Shown here piece after piece: positions 8,028-16,753 of a stretch of DNA of 64,000 bases (position 1 is its first letter; each line of letters begins with the position of its first letter). Under the pieces are notes generated by a model. That model was not told the DNA's origin and did no database searches. It saw nothing but the letters and a program-made list of their open reading frames with translations. A program made the position numbers and the translations under genes. Source of the DNA: JALYXV01 sp963733505 (GTDB lineage: Bacteria; Actinomycetota; Acidimicrobiia; Acidimicrobiales; Palsa-688); assembly GCA_963733505.1 (NCBI GenBank), contig CAVTDW010000004.1, positions 291,206-355,205 of the forward strand, read 5' to 3'.

Positions 8028-9251
8028 TTACGGCTCCGGCGCTGTGACGACGCTGATCAGCGAAGCCGCCCTCTGGCATCGGGCAAGCGCCTCGTCGGTG
8101 TCGGCCCCCACGGAAAGGACCCGACCGACGCGGTCCCTGCCGGTTCTCAGAGGGCGCACCACATCGCCCACCTTCACGTCGACCGAAACCTCGAACACCC
8201 CTTTCACCGCCGCTGCCTCAGAAACACCCCGGATCTCGGTGACCGTGCCCGGTTCGCCCACGATGAAGCGGACGGCGGCGGCCCCGTGCGGTTCCGGTCG
8301 CTGCATGAGAGGAGACCAGGTGCCTGCCGCCCAGGCCAAAGTGTATTTCTCCAGGTCTATTCCGTACGCCCGGAAAACGAGGTCCCCGATCCGGTCTCCA
8401 CCGGTGCGGGTGTGCGACTCAATGATGCACGGCGTCCCATCCGAGATCCTAACCTCGGTATGCGAAGGGCCATCTTCTACGCCCATCAGGTCGAGGAAGC
8501 CCGTCACGACTTCTACCACGGCGGCGTCGATGACTGGGTCGAGGCGGGCCGGAAGCGCATGACCCACCTCGACGAAACCTGGCAGTGTCTCTGTCTCGGT
8601 CACCGCCACCACCACATGGCGCCCCGAGAAACTGAACGCCTCGACACTGTATTCAGGGCCATCGATGTACTGTTCAACCATAAGCCGACCTATCGGTAAC
8701 AAGTCGTGTTCGGTGCTACCGCGCAACCGCATCAATCTTTCCCATGCCGCGCCGAGATCGTCAGGCCCATCGATGCGGACCACGCCCAGACTGGATGACG
8801 CGTCGACCGGCTTCACGATCATCGGATAGCCGTGACTTCGGCCGAAATCTGCCAGCTTGGAAAGATCATCCACCGGGGCCGCGGTGATACCGCCAGCGTT
8901 AGCGACCGACAGCTGCTGGCGCATCGCCCATTTGTCGCGCAACCGATGGTGCACAGAAAAGGCGCTGCCGCCGAGACCCAACGATTCGACGATACGACCC
9001 GCAGTTTCCAAGCCGGCCTCGTTGTTGGACAGAACGGCCCTGAACCCGAACACCTCATGTGCCGCGACTACGAGCGGCCGCAGCACCGACCACTCCCGGT
9101 AGTCAACGAGGATCGCGGCTTCCACCAGGTCGGCCAGGTAGCGCTCGAATTCGCACACCATGTCCACCGCCACCACACGCAGTTCGAGCGCACGAGCCTT
9201 ACGCAGTAGTTCCAGACCAGGCACGACCAGTAAAACGGTTTGCTGCGACAT
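8028..9251 (-). CDS. ATP-grasp carboxylate-amine ligase-like protein
   Basis: The ~407-residue protein has an N-terminal pre-ATP-grasp segment (TVLLVVPGLELLRKARALEL) and a central ATP-grasp fold: GYPMIVKPVDASSSLGVVRI with the ATP lysine, EQYIDGPEYSVEAFS, and HTEVRISDGTPCIIESHTR supplying the Mg-binding acidic/Asn region. ATP-grasp ligases activate a carboxylate by phosphorylation and join it to an amine or thiol. Relatives include BtrJ-like and dipeptide ligases. I chose the third possible start, ATG 9251, because GGAG lies 6 bases upstream. It is upstream of the GT32 gene with a ~210-base gap. It may add an amino acid to a surface glycan or make a small peptide; the substrate is unknown. Confidence 0.83.
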   Translation of the reverse strand: MSQQTVLLVVPGLELLRKARALELRVVAVDMVCEFERYLADLVEAAILVDYREWSVLRPLVVAAHEVFGFRAVLSNNEAGLETAGRIVESLGLGGSAFSVHHRLRDKWAMRQQLSVANAGGITAAPVDDLSKLADFGRSHGYPMIVKPVDASSSLGVVRIDGPDDLGAAWERLMRLRGSTEHDLLPIGRLMVEQYIDGPEYSVEAFSFSGRHVVVAVTETETLPGFVEVGHALPARLDPVIDAAVVEVVTGFLDLMGVEDGPSHTEVRISDGTPCIIESHTRTGGDRIGDLVFRAYGIDLEKYTLAWAAGTWSPLMQRPEPHGAAAVRFIVGEPGTVTEIRGVSEAAAVKGVFEVSVDVKVGDVVRPLRTGRDRVGRVLSVGADTDEALARCQRAASLISVVTAPEP

Positions 9252-9272
9252 CGAACGCTCCATTGCCCACAA

Positions 9273-9830
9273 TGGTAGAGGCTAACGCCCCAGTCGACCT
9301 CCGATCGGTTCGTCGGTCCGCCGTCAAGGGCGGAACGGGAGCGCTGCGTCGATCTGTCCACCGCCAAGGGCCCCGCCCCGGTCAACGAAGTGTTCGCCGC
9401 CCACCCCGAATGCGTGCTCCGTGAGCTGACGACCCGCCACGGCCAGTACAACGACCATGACCTTACCGTCCGCCCACGGGGCCCGGGCCGCTGGGCTCGC
9501 AGCTGCAGTTTTGCCACCCGGCCCGGGCGACGACCTCGGCCGTATGTCGGCGTCGGGTGCGCCCGTCGATCTGCCGGGCGATAGCCGGCGAGGGTCGCCG
9601 GGGCGACACCGAGCTGCTTGGCAACACAGTCGATGACCTCTCGCGGCGGACCAGGGTCGCACGGCGGGCGTACGACAGGTGGGAGGAGATTGGACGTATG
9701 GGCTGGCCAACGCACCAATGTGACGCGCCCGTGCTGCGACGACAAGTAGGTACAGGTAAGAGGATAAATGGTGGGATAGGTGATAGGCGGAGGAGCGCGA
9801 GGTCGGAGGGCGATAGTTCGGAGTGGGCTG
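9273..9830 (+). other. Stretch without a supportable gene
   Basis: About 560 bases hold only low-information open frames on both strands. It separates the glycan cluster from the repeat block at 9831 and probably includes the ATP-grasp promoter near its left end. Confidence 0.4.
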
Positions 9831-10177
9831 GCGCCGGTGGCCGACCTATCGGTCTGGCCTTCGGTGGGCCCGGATGTGGCCGACCTGTCGGTCTGGCCTC
9901 CGGTGAGGTCCGGTGGCCTCGGCTGGCGCCGGTGGCCTCGGTGGCTCGGAGTGGGTTCGGCCGGCGCCGGCGGCCTCCCGGTTGGCCGGGATGGGCTTCG
10001 GCTGGCGCCGGTGGCCGACCTGTCGGTCTGGCCTTCGGTGGGCCCGGTGGCCTCGGCTGGCGCCGGTGGCCTCGGTGGCTCGGAGTGGGTTCGGCTGGCG
10101 CCGACGGCCTCCCGGTTGGCGGGGATGGGCTTCGGCTGGCGCCGGTGGCCGGCCTGTCGGTCTGGCCTTCGGTGGGT
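9831..10177 (+). repeat. 134-bp GC-rich tandem repeat, about 2.5 copies
   Basis: A unit of 134 bases (copies starting at 9912 and 10046, with a truncated copy from 9831) is repeated head to tail. Each unit contains internal sub-repeats of the type tggcgccggtggcc and gtcggtctggcct. Because 134 is not a multiple of 3 the repeat is read in changing frames, so it is unlikely to encode protein. It lies between the glycan cluster and the next gene block. It may be a recombination-prone spacer. Confidence 0.75.
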
Positions 10178-10413
10178 GATGATTCTTCCCCCGGGAGGGC
10201 TCGACGAGCCGGCCTTTCCGAAACGCAGCTTGATTTGTTGTTGGGCTGCCCGAACCGGAAAATCGTTATTGCAGCCTGGGATCTGACGGATAGTGACAGA
10301 TCCCGCCTGCATGCTCCCAAGGTTGCCTGGATCGCCAGTCTGATCCCCTCAGGTCGTCACGGAGCGGCCCCCCGGCTCAGCCCCCGTCCACGCGAGGGGG
10401 CGACCGGGTGGGG

Positions 10414-10616
10414 CTAGGTGCCGAAGCGTTGGAAGGCGGCCTGGCGGCTGATCCTAGGACGGCTCCGATGTCACCCCAGCTGGCACCGTCGATGCGGGCG
10501 AGGCCCACTGATTCGTCGAGCGATTCTTTGGCCGCGTCGAGGGCGGCGGAGGCGGCGACCACCATCTCGATACGTTCGCGCTTCGCTGTGCCCCGATCAC
10601 GTCGTGACCCCGGCAC
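10414..10616 (-). CDS. Small actinobacterial HTH protein (frameshifted)
   Basis: The minus strand encodes ASAALDAAKESLDESVGLAR followed by IDGASWGDIGAVLG. After a one-base slip near 10455 it continues ISRQAAFQRFGT and stops at 10414. This is a very common actinobacterial mini-protein pattern: one amphipathic helix, then a helix-turn-helix ending in SRQAA-QRFG. It is probably DNA-binding, with unknown targets. The intact product would be ~70 residues. The GTG start at 10616 is uncertain, with no ribosome site visible. The slip looks like a sequencing indel, since the conserved tail and stop are both preserved. Confidence 0.6.
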
Positions 10617-10702
10617 GGACCCGTCGGCGCGGACATCTTGGGCGACGCCTTGGCTGCCCTCAGCATGGCCGAGGTGATCCTCGCAGCTGATGACCTCGCC
10701 CT

Positions 10703-10903
10703 CTAGTAGGGACAGTTCGCGTTCTCAGGCCAGTCGCAGACGTGAAGCACCCTGTTGTAGTGCAGGCCGGCCGGGCAGTCCTGCTGGTACGGAACACCGT
10801 TCGAGCACTGGCAGAAGGCGTCGCACCTCGTCGGGTGGGGGAAGTACATGTCTTCTCGGTCGTCGGGGCACTCGATGGTTTCGCAACCCGCGGGTTCACT
10901 CAT
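10703..10903 (-). CDS. 66-residue peritrophin-A (CBM14-like) domain protein
   Basis: The whole protein is one cysteine-rich module: CETIECPDD, then YFPHPTRCDAFCQCSNGVPY, then QQDCPAGLHYN, then VCDWPENANCPY. The spacing, the aromatic YFPHP before the cysteine, and the ending VCDWPENANC match the type-2 chitin-binding (peritrophin-A) domain, which is mainly known from arthropod and baculovirus proteins. There is no signal peptide. The start is firm: AGGAG lies six bases before the ATG. It begins 18 bases after the stop of the MauE-thioredoxin gene, so the two are probably translated from one message. The upstream protein could help form the disulfides (inference). The ligand may be chitin, peptidoglycan or neither. 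Confidence 0.8.
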   Translation of the reverse strand: MSEPAGCETIECPDDREDMYFPHPTRCDAFCQCSNGVPYQQDCPAGLHYNRVLHVCDWPENANCPY

Positions 10904-10921
10904 GTCGTCTCCTGACTGTGA

Positions 10922-11914
10922 TCATGGATCGTCGACATTCTTGCTGGACCTTGAGGCGCTCGCAGAAACCAGCAGTTCTTTGATGGCGTCGGGCCCGGCG
11001 GCGGCTGGCGCGCCGACTCTGCCGGACTTGTCGATGAACACGGCGCTGGGGATGCCCCGGACCTGATAGAGGGCTGCCACCTCGTAGGTCTTCTGGGTCA
11101 GGACGCCGTCGATCCCGTAGTCGTCGGCCCACCCGGTGTTCTCCGTCGGCGACCCGCTGGCGATCACCACGATATCCAGGTGAGGCGAGCGCCGTTGCCG
11201 CCAGCGGGGCAGCTCCTTGGCGACCTCTCGGCAGGGCTGGCAGCCGTTGTGGATGAACACCAGCACCACCGGCCGCCCACCAGCCACGAGGTCGGCGAGC
11301 GTGCGCGGTGTGCCGTCCAGCCCGGTCACGGTGAACTCCGGCGCGATTGAGCCCACGGGCAGTCCGCGTGTTGGCTCGGGGCCGGGCGCCGGCCGCTTGG
11401 CAAGCTCGGTCAGGACGAGCTGCTGGCGCACCTGGACCGCGACCAGTCCGACCATCACGGCGAGGCCGACGGCGTGATCGGCGGGAAGGGAATCCGGAAC
11501 GGCGTCACCAGCAAGGGAACCGACCACAGCGACCGCGGCCACCGCCAACAGCACGGCGTTGCGCGCCAGGGTCGAAGCGCCGATCGGCTTGGAGCCTGCG
11601 GACCCGAAACATGCGCATGGCGGGTGCCGGCCCCGCAGCAGCAGCCGGCCGACCGCAGCCGAGAAGGCGACAAGCAGCGCCGCGCCAAGACAGGCGCCCC
11701 ACACCGCCGACGCGGCCGGTAACAGGGCGACCGCGACCGCGGCCTCCACGATCGGAAGGGCCCACGCCGCGGCTGCGACATACCGCCGGGGAACACCGAA
11801 CTCGGCCAGTGCACGCCGTGCATCGCTGCGGGCGGTGAGCTTTCCCCACGCCGCACCGGCGAACACGGCGCTCAAGGTGAGACGGGCGATCCAGGTTAGG
11901 TACTCGACCAGCAC
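10922..11914 (-). CDS. MauE/DoxX-like membrane protein fused to thioredoxin domain
   Basis: The GTG at 11914 gives ~330 residues. The first ~150 form four predicted membrane helices (YLTWIARLTLSAVFAGAAWG onward) with CACFGSAG between helices, as in MauE-type redox membrane proteins. The rest is an AhpC/TSA-TlpA-like thioredoxin fold: GSIAPEFTVTGLDG, then VFIHNGCQPCREVAKELP with a CxxC active site, then YQVRGIPSAVFIDKSGRVG. This architecture supplies reducing or oxidising equivalents across the membrane for a periplasm-side protein. It precedes the small six-to-eight-cysteine peritrophin-like gene, a plausible client. A longer upstream open frame exists but is arginine-rich and unconserved. 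Confidence 0.85.
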   Translation of the reverse strand: MLVEYLTWIARLTLSAVFAGAAWGKLTARSDARRALAEFGVPRRYVAAAAWALPIVEAAVAVALLPAASAVWGACLGAALLVAFSAAVGRLLLRGRHPPCACFGSAGSKPIGASTLARNAVLLAVAAVAVVGSLAGDAVPDSLPADHAVGLAVMVGLVAVQVRQQLVLTELAKRPAPGPEPTRGLPVGSIAPEFTVTGLDGTPRTLADLVAGGRPVVLVFIHNGCQPCREVAKELPRWRQRRSPHLDIVVIASGSPTENTGWADDYGIDGVLTQKTYEVAALYQVRGIPSAVFIDKSGRVGAPAAAGPDAIKELLVSASASRSSKNVDDP

Positions 11915-11979
11915 CCGCCGACAATATGGCAGGTGAGTCAGAAGTGACGGGTTGCGCGGTGACGCCCGACGGGCGTGGC

Positions 11980-12475
11980 CTCGATGAGCCCAGTTGGCTC
12001 CCCACCTGGCGGATGCAGCCTTGCTCGCCGTTCCCGCCGACGGTCGGCACCGCCGCGATGAACCTGGTCTGGTACCGCCGCTACCGCAGAGGCGTGCGGG
12101 GAGCAGGGCCTTTTGGTCTGGGAGACCGCGGAGGGTCCATGTCGATGTCGGGCATCTGCTGGCGCCCGGGCGTCGACAAGAAGGACGACGCCCCGGCACC
12201 CGGGCAGTGGGACGGCGCCTCGTCGAGGGATTCACCCGGACCGAGCTGCCCGACCGGTGGGCCCGAACGTCGACCAACGTGGTGCATTGGGCCACTTGGG
12301 GTTCGGGCTGCTGTTCGGCCCGCTGGTGTGGCTGACCAGCTACGTGTTGATGCCGCTGGCCAAGCTGTACAAGCCGATCTGGGAGTACGACGCCCGCACG
12401 CTCGGCAAAGACCTCAGCGCGCATGTCGTGTACGGCCTGGCGACTGGCGCCGCCTTCGCCGCACTCACTCGCTGA
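11980..12475 (+). pseudogene. Remnant of an actinobacterial integral membrane protein
   Basis: Pieces of one conserved protein appear in three successive frames: MNLVWYRRYRRG, then VWETAEGP, then DDAPAPGQ, then VGRRLVEGFTRTELPDRWAR and NVVHWAT. Next comes LLFGPLVWLTSYVLMPLAKL, and finally YKPIWEYDARTLGKDLSAHV before the stop at 12475. Intact relatives are ~200-residue membrane proteins of unknown function whose last helices carry the YKPIWEYD motif. At least three frame changes and a missing internal segment (between NVVHWAT and LLFGP) indicate genuine decay rather than one sequencing error. Confidence 0.6.
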
Positions 12476-12551
12476 CACCGACGTCATGCGAAGCACGACC
12501 TGGGTGACGGCCGAACTGTGTTCCCCGCTCACCAGCCAACTGGGACCAGTC

Positions 12552-13604
12552 ATGTCTACTTGGGGGGGCGCTGTGGGAGACGGCGGGTCAGATCTCAATC
12601 GACGCCTCGATGGGTGCGCCTACAGCCGCGTATTTGACCCGTGCAGCCTGGTGGTGGCCGAGAGACACGCCCAGGCGGTGACGGCGGCGCTGGCCGAGCG
12701 TCGGTGGCGGGGTCTTAGCGTGGTCGACCCGGCGGGCACCCTCGACACGCTCCGACCGGCCGAGGCGAACCCCGGCCCGATCGACGCCGAAACTCTGGTG
12801 AGGCTGCTGTGGAAGGAGGAGGCGGCCGGAGCCCTGGTCCGACTGGGTTTGATCACCGGCCGCCAAATGAGGACGTGGACCCGCCAGCAGATGTGGGAAC
12901 GACTCCTCCTAGGCGCCGACCTCGACACCGTTCGAGCCGTCATTCGTGGAGCTCTGATCTTGCGGGCCGGCCAACGGGTCACTGGAGCCGCCAGGCCGGC
13001 CTCGGATGGCAAAGACCCAAGCGGTGCCCCGGTTCCGGGCGACAATGCGCATCCGGCGAGCACCGTGAAGTCGAGTCCCGACGGGTGCCGCGCTCCGGAC
13101 GCACTCCGCCAAGCGGAGGTCATGCCGAGCACCTCGAGTCGCTTCAGCAGGTCGAACATGGCCAAGGCGGTGGGCGTTGCCGGCTATCGCATCGGGTACG
13201 CCCGGCCGGGGCCGGGGCCGGGGCCGGGGCCGGCGCCGGCGCCGACGGGGACGGATCGTGACGGGACGGATCGTGACGGGCACGGCATTGGGAGGCGGGT
13301 CCCAACCCCGACCGTTATCTCAGTCCGTCATCGAACGGTCGAGCTTGCTACTGGCCTCGACGATCAGGAGTTGCTCGGACGGTCCCCTCGGCTGCCACCC
13401 CGCTGGCCACGCGGGGCTGGGCGGTCCCGATCAGCGAGTAGATCGAAGTGTCCCGGGCGGGATCACCCCCGCCAGCCGGTCAGGACGCGCGTACGACCTT
13501 GGCTATCACCCATCGGCCATCGCGCGTCCACGTCAGGGTGCCGACCAAGTCTCCGGGGGACGCGACCGACGCCAGTTGATGGGGGGTCGGGTCCGAGACC
13601 GTGA
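12552..13604 (+). CDS. Hypothetical protein with low-complexity C-terminal half
   Basis: From the ATG at 12552 the first ~150 residues look protein-like: CSLVVAERHAQAVTAALAER, then TLVRLLWKEEAAGALVRLGL, then QMWERLLLGADLDTVRAVIR. After about 13005 the composition collapses into Pro/Gly/Arg-rich sequence, including a (PG)n run encoded by the 13203 repeat, so the real gene probably ends earlier through a lost stop or frameshift. I do not recognise the family. The WKEEA...L motif resembles helical regions of uncharacterised nucleic-acid-associated proteins. The end overlaps the convergent beta-propeller gene, which is another reason to doubt the 3' half. Confidence 0.4.
   Translation: MSTWGGAVGDGGSDLNRRLDGCAYSRVFDPCSLVVAERHAQAVTAALAERRWRGLSVVDPAGTLDTLRPAEANPGPIDAETLVRLLWKEEAAGALVRLGLITGRQMRTWTRQQMWERLLLGADLDTVRAVIRGALILRAGQRVTGAARPASDGKDPSGAPVPGDNAHPASTVKSSPDGCRAPDALRQAEVMPSTSSRFSRSNMAKAVGVAGYRIGYARPGPGPGPGPAPAPTGTDRDGTDRDGHGIGRRVPTPTVISVRHRTVELATGLDDQELLGRSPRLPPRWPRGAGRSRSASRSKCPGRDHPRQPVRTRVRPWLSPIGHRASTSGCRPSLRGTRPTPVDGGSGPRP
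13203..13280 (+). repeat. GGGGCC microsatellite and 15-bp direct repeats
   Basis: About seven GGGGCC/GGCGCC hexamers run from 13203 to 13244, followed by two copies of gacggatcgtgacggg. The hexamers would encode alternating Pro-Gly/Pro-Ala. Such tracts are slippage-prone and also hard to sequence, so frame calls around them are unreliable. Confidence 0.7.
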
Positions 13605-14784
13605 TTGACACAATGGCGCGCGGGCCAACCTCCCTGCCCGTCCCGATGATGATGGCGTCGTCGACCCCGTTGACGGCGAAGGCGCTGGGATCGGCCAGCA
13701 CCTGGGCGGGGCCGCCGCCGACGGGCTGGCGCAACAACCCCAAGTCCCGATGAGTCTGGAACAGAATGCTCCGGCCGTCTCCGACCCAGGCCAACGCCTG
13801 AGTGTCCAAGTCGCCGAGATCGACGCGGCCGGTGCCGTCGGCGGCATAGGTGAGAATCGCACCGGGGGTGGCGTCGTCGCTGCTGGGAACGGCGTAGCGG
13901 TCGCCGGCCGGGGACCAGACGAAGTTGGAGGAGCCCACCAGTGGGGGCCGGCTCGACACGGGCCCACCAGGGCACCAGATCTCGACGGTCGCGTAGACCC
14001 ATCCCAAGCAGCCCATGGCCGACCACGACGCCGACGATCCTGGCCCAAGCGTGGTGGCGGTGCCCGTGGCGGCGTCGATGACGAGCACATGGTTGGTGAA
14101 CCCGGTGGCGTCGGTCCAACTGACACTGGCCGCGATGCGCCGCCCGTCGGGCGACCAGGACAGCCTGAGCCACCCGATCGGGTTGGCAAAGACCGACAGG
14201 CGCCTCGAGGACCCATCGGCGACGTCGATGATGTCGAGGCTGCCGGGGTCGACGGGATCGCCCCCGTAAAGGCCTGGGGCAAGATGGCCCACCACCAGGT
14301 GGCGGTCGTCGGGACTCCAGGCCACGGCGGCCGGCTCGTCGGCTGACACGCGACGCAAGCCGCTCCCATCTCGGGCCATCAACCACAGCCCCCTCCCGAC
14401 TATGGCGTGGTCCCCGGTCACCGGCACTGCGGCCGGTAGCCGCGCATCACGAGGTTTCGCCGTCGACGGGGCCGCCGCAACTCCGGGCACCTTGGCGACC
14501 GGCGCGGTGCTGGCCAACGGGACCGGCGGCAGCGACCCAGGCGGCAGCGACCCAGGCGACACCGACCCAGGCGGCAGCGACCCAGGCGACAGCGACCCCT
14601 CGACTAATGCCGCCGCCGGACTCGGCAGGTCTGGCGTCTTGCCGGCGCTCGATGCCGCCCGACCGCCGCCGCCGACCGCGACGTGCGAGATCGGGCGGCC
14701 GGGAGTGACAGTGAACTGGGCGCCCAGGGCGATCAGCCCGGCCACCACCGCGAACACCGCCAGTGGCCTCAACGTCGTCTTCAT
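13480..14784 (-). CDS. Secreted or membrane-anchored TolB-like beta-propeller protein
   Basis: ATG 14784 has GGGAGG eight bases upstream, and the product starts with a hydrophobic segment (LRPLAVFAVVAGLIALGA) acting as signal or anchor. A Pro/Ser/Gly linker follows, including repeated SLPPGSxSPG units encoded by 15-base repeats near 14530-14595. The rest holds repeated blades of the WD40/PD40 type: AVAWSPDDRHLVVGHL, LSWSPDGRRIAASVS, FVWSPAGDRYAVPS and TLTWTRDGRWVIAKVV. About 435 residues is typical. It probably binds a partner or cell-wall ligand outside the membrane. The specific function is unknown, and no neighbour suggests a pathway. Confidence 0.8.
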   Translation of the reverse strand: MKTTLRPLAVFAVVAGLIALGAQFTVTPGRPISHVAVGGGGRAASSAGKTPDLPSPAAALVEGSLSPGSLPPGSVSPGSLPPGSLPPVPLASTAPVAKVPGVAAAPSTAKPRDARLPAAVPVTGDHAIVGRGLWLMARDGSGLRRVSADEPAAVAWSPDDRHLVVGHLAPGLYGGDPVDPGSLDIIDVADGSSRRLSVFANPIGWLRLSWSPDGRRIAASVSWTDATGFTNHVLVIDAATGTATTLGPGSSASWSAMGCLGWVYATVEIWCPGGPVSSRPPLVGSSNFVWSPAGDRYAVPSSDDATPGAILTYAADGTGRVDLGDLDTQALAWVGDGRSILFQTHRDLGLLRQPVGGGPAQVLADPSAFAVNGVDDAIIIGTGREVGPRAIVSITVSDPTPHQLASVASPGDLVGTLTWTRDGRWVIAKVVRAS

Positions 14785-15154
14785 GATTTCCGCCTCCCCG
14801 TCACCATGGGCGGAATCGGCGAACGATGTCAATGGCCCCGCGTGACCATTTCCGGGTAGTCACTTGCCGCGGCTGCCACCACGATCGCCACACTGCAAGA
14901 CGATCGACGCTGGCCGCCGCATGTTCATGATCGTGCGCCAAGTGCCGAGATGGTTGGTTCACGTGTCGGTCGGCGATTTTGGGCAACGATCCCGCTTCGG
15001 GAGATCGACGCTGGCGGCCGCGGGCGCCCATTCCTGGGCGGCGAGAACCAGGGCGTCGAACACGTGGCGCGAGTCGGTGCCGTCTGGAACGACATCGGCG
15101 GTGCGGTCCACTGTGATCTGGATGTCGGGGCCTTCGGGAGCCCATAGCGTCTCG

Positions 15155-15589
15155 ATGATGAGAACGACTCGCCTCAGGGTGACGATGAGCGAGGTGGAAC
15201 CGACGGTGGTGCGGGTGCTCGACGTGCCCGCCGGCGTCCTCCTGCCCGAGCTACACGATCTCCTGCAGGTCGCGATCGGCTGGACCGACTCCCACCTCCA
15301 CCAGTTCGTGGCCGGCGACGCCCGTTACGGAATGCCGGAGACAGACGGGCTGGACGAAACGGTGGCAGCCGACATGATCGACCTCCCCGAGCCCCGACCG
15401 GTTCGCGTTTATAGTATTTGCGTAGCGTCGATGGACGCCTTCGAGAAGGGTCGACTTCCGTGCAAACCGCGATGTTCTCCTTACGCCTCGAGCCCGGCCA
15501 GTTCGACCGGATTCGTCAACATCAGCGGGAGATCGTCACCGGCCACATGGCCGAAGCGAACCTTGAGCACTGGTCGGATGTCGGCCTGA
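15155..15589 (+). CDS. Truncated pRiA4b ORF-3-like protein
   Basis: Starting at the paired ATGs at 15155/15158, residues to about 85 match the pRiA4b ORF-3 family: MRTTRLRVTMSEVEPTVVRV, then LDVPAGVLLPELHDLLQVAI, then GWTDSHLHQFVAGDARYG. Intact members continue with a YDFGDGWEH motif. Here homology stops near 15405 in DLPEPRPVRVYS and the remaining codons read through the start of the next gene, so the protein is a fragment. The family is widespread on plasmids and transposons, and its role is unknown. It probably marks an old insertion or deletion junction. Confidence 0.6.
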   Translation: MMRTTRLRVTMSEVEPTVVRVLDVPAGVLLPELHDLLQVAIGWTDSHLHQFVAGDARYGMPETDGLDETVAADMIDLPEPRPVRVYSICVASMDAFEKGRLPCKPRCSPYASSPASSTGFVNISGRSSPATWPKRTLSTGRMSA

Positions 15590-15819
15590 CCGTCCTCAAG
15601 ATGTACCACCAGACTGATCCGTCCGAGGCGCTGATCTTTCTCATGGAGGGCGAAGACCTGGCCTCGGTGATCGACGCGGAGCAGCACGGCCACAAGCCTG
15701 TCGATGCCCACTGGGTGGAGTTCTTCCGGGAGATCACCGGTGGGGGAGAGCCGGCGCGCACCCTGCCGGAGCTCCTTATCGACTGGCACCACGAGGAGGG
15801 GCACAAGGCGGGCACCTGA
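15460..15819 (+). CDS. DUF6176-like small protein
   Basis: GTG 15460 or ATG 15472 opens a ~115-residue protein: MFSLRLEPGQFDRIRQHQRE, then ALIFLMEGEDLASVIDAEQH, then HKPVDAHWVEFFREITGG. The pattern of an N-terminal strand, a helix, a central strand LIFLMEGEDL, and a closing HPIDxxW-like segment is that of small ferredoxin-like DUF6176 proteins. Function is unknown. It overlaps the 3' end of the truncated pRiA4b-type frame. No clear ribosome site is seen. The family match is moderate and made from pattern only. Confidence 0.55.
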   Translation: MQTAMFSLRLEPGQFDRIRQHQREIVTGHMAEANLEHWSDVGLTVLKMYHQTDPSEALIFLMEGEDLASVIDAEQHGHKPVDAHWVEFFREITGGGEPARTLPELLIDWHHEEGHKAGT

Positions 15820-16753
15820 CGCCGAACGGGCCGACCCAGGAGGAAGTCGGACATGAGGAGCAACCGGTCCATCCCGCGGCCACCGTCATTCCGTCTTCAT
15901 CTGCCCGGACGTCGGAGCCGCGGTGGGCCAGGACAAGCAGCGTCGCGTCGACCTGCTTCGCTACCGCCTCGCTGACCTCAAGGTGGACCGACTCGGGGTG
16001 TGGCTGATCCTCCTCGAAGGTGCGTGCAGCCAGAGCTGACGCTGCCAGCCGAGCGTGTCCCAGATCGAGACGGCTCTGGATCCGCCTCCGGACGACTGCG
16101 ATGTCCCCGAACGCGCGCCCCATAGCGCGCGCGTCAGAGACCGCGTCCCCGCGTGGCATAGGTGCCGGTGAGGGCGGACCAGCGGAACGCAGGTAACTGG
16201 GCAGGAGTCGGACGGCGCCGCCCTATTGAGTTGCTCCGCCTTGGAGGCCGCCAGGAGATAGGACCTCGGATGAGGTTACCGTGCTCACTCTCGCGAGCAC
16301 CTGATCCGAAATGACTGAGACAGTATTCCCGGACAAACGAACAGTCACCCGCCGCGCATCAGGTTGATTGTGCGCTGCAGCTCCAGCCGGTCAGCCGCTA
16401 TGCCGTGTTCGGGTAGCCGCATGACACCCCGTTTGGCGCACCATCCGGTAACGCCCCATTTGCGCTTGTTGTGCACGAGTGCCGAACGCTGGAGCCGCCA
16501 GTTGTTGGGCAACGTGGGGCTCCAATTGACGTCCGGGCGCGGCCTGACACTGTTCCAATCTCGCGACCGTGATCGGACTCCTCATCATCGCCCTTGACCA
16601 GGACACCGCTTCAGCGATCCCTATTCGAGCATCGAACCCACTCTGACCGTCGACCCCGGCAGCCAAGATACCCCAGGTGGCCCACCCGCCCAGGTCACCT
16701 CCCGATCCTGGCAGGCTGGAGGTGACCAATACCATGAGGAGGGTCCCAAATAG
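15820..16753 (+). other. Stretch without a supportable gene
   Basis: Over 900 bases hold no convincing frame. On the minus strand around 16345-16510 a short segment reading ALVHNKRKWGVTGWCAKRGV looks protein-like and ends in a stop, but it lacks a start and any recognisable family, so it is at most a gene scrap. Confidence 0.4.

Noticed and set aside
7816..8079. Longer start for the GT32-type gene
   Set aside because: The extension overlaps the ATP-grasp gene, is Arg-rich, and precedes the canonical MIPKVIHRTW start of the family.
10663..10707. Plus-strand MAEVILAADDLAL mini-frame
   Set aside because: Only 13 codons, with no ribosome site; the opposite strand fits the HTH gene neighbourhood better.
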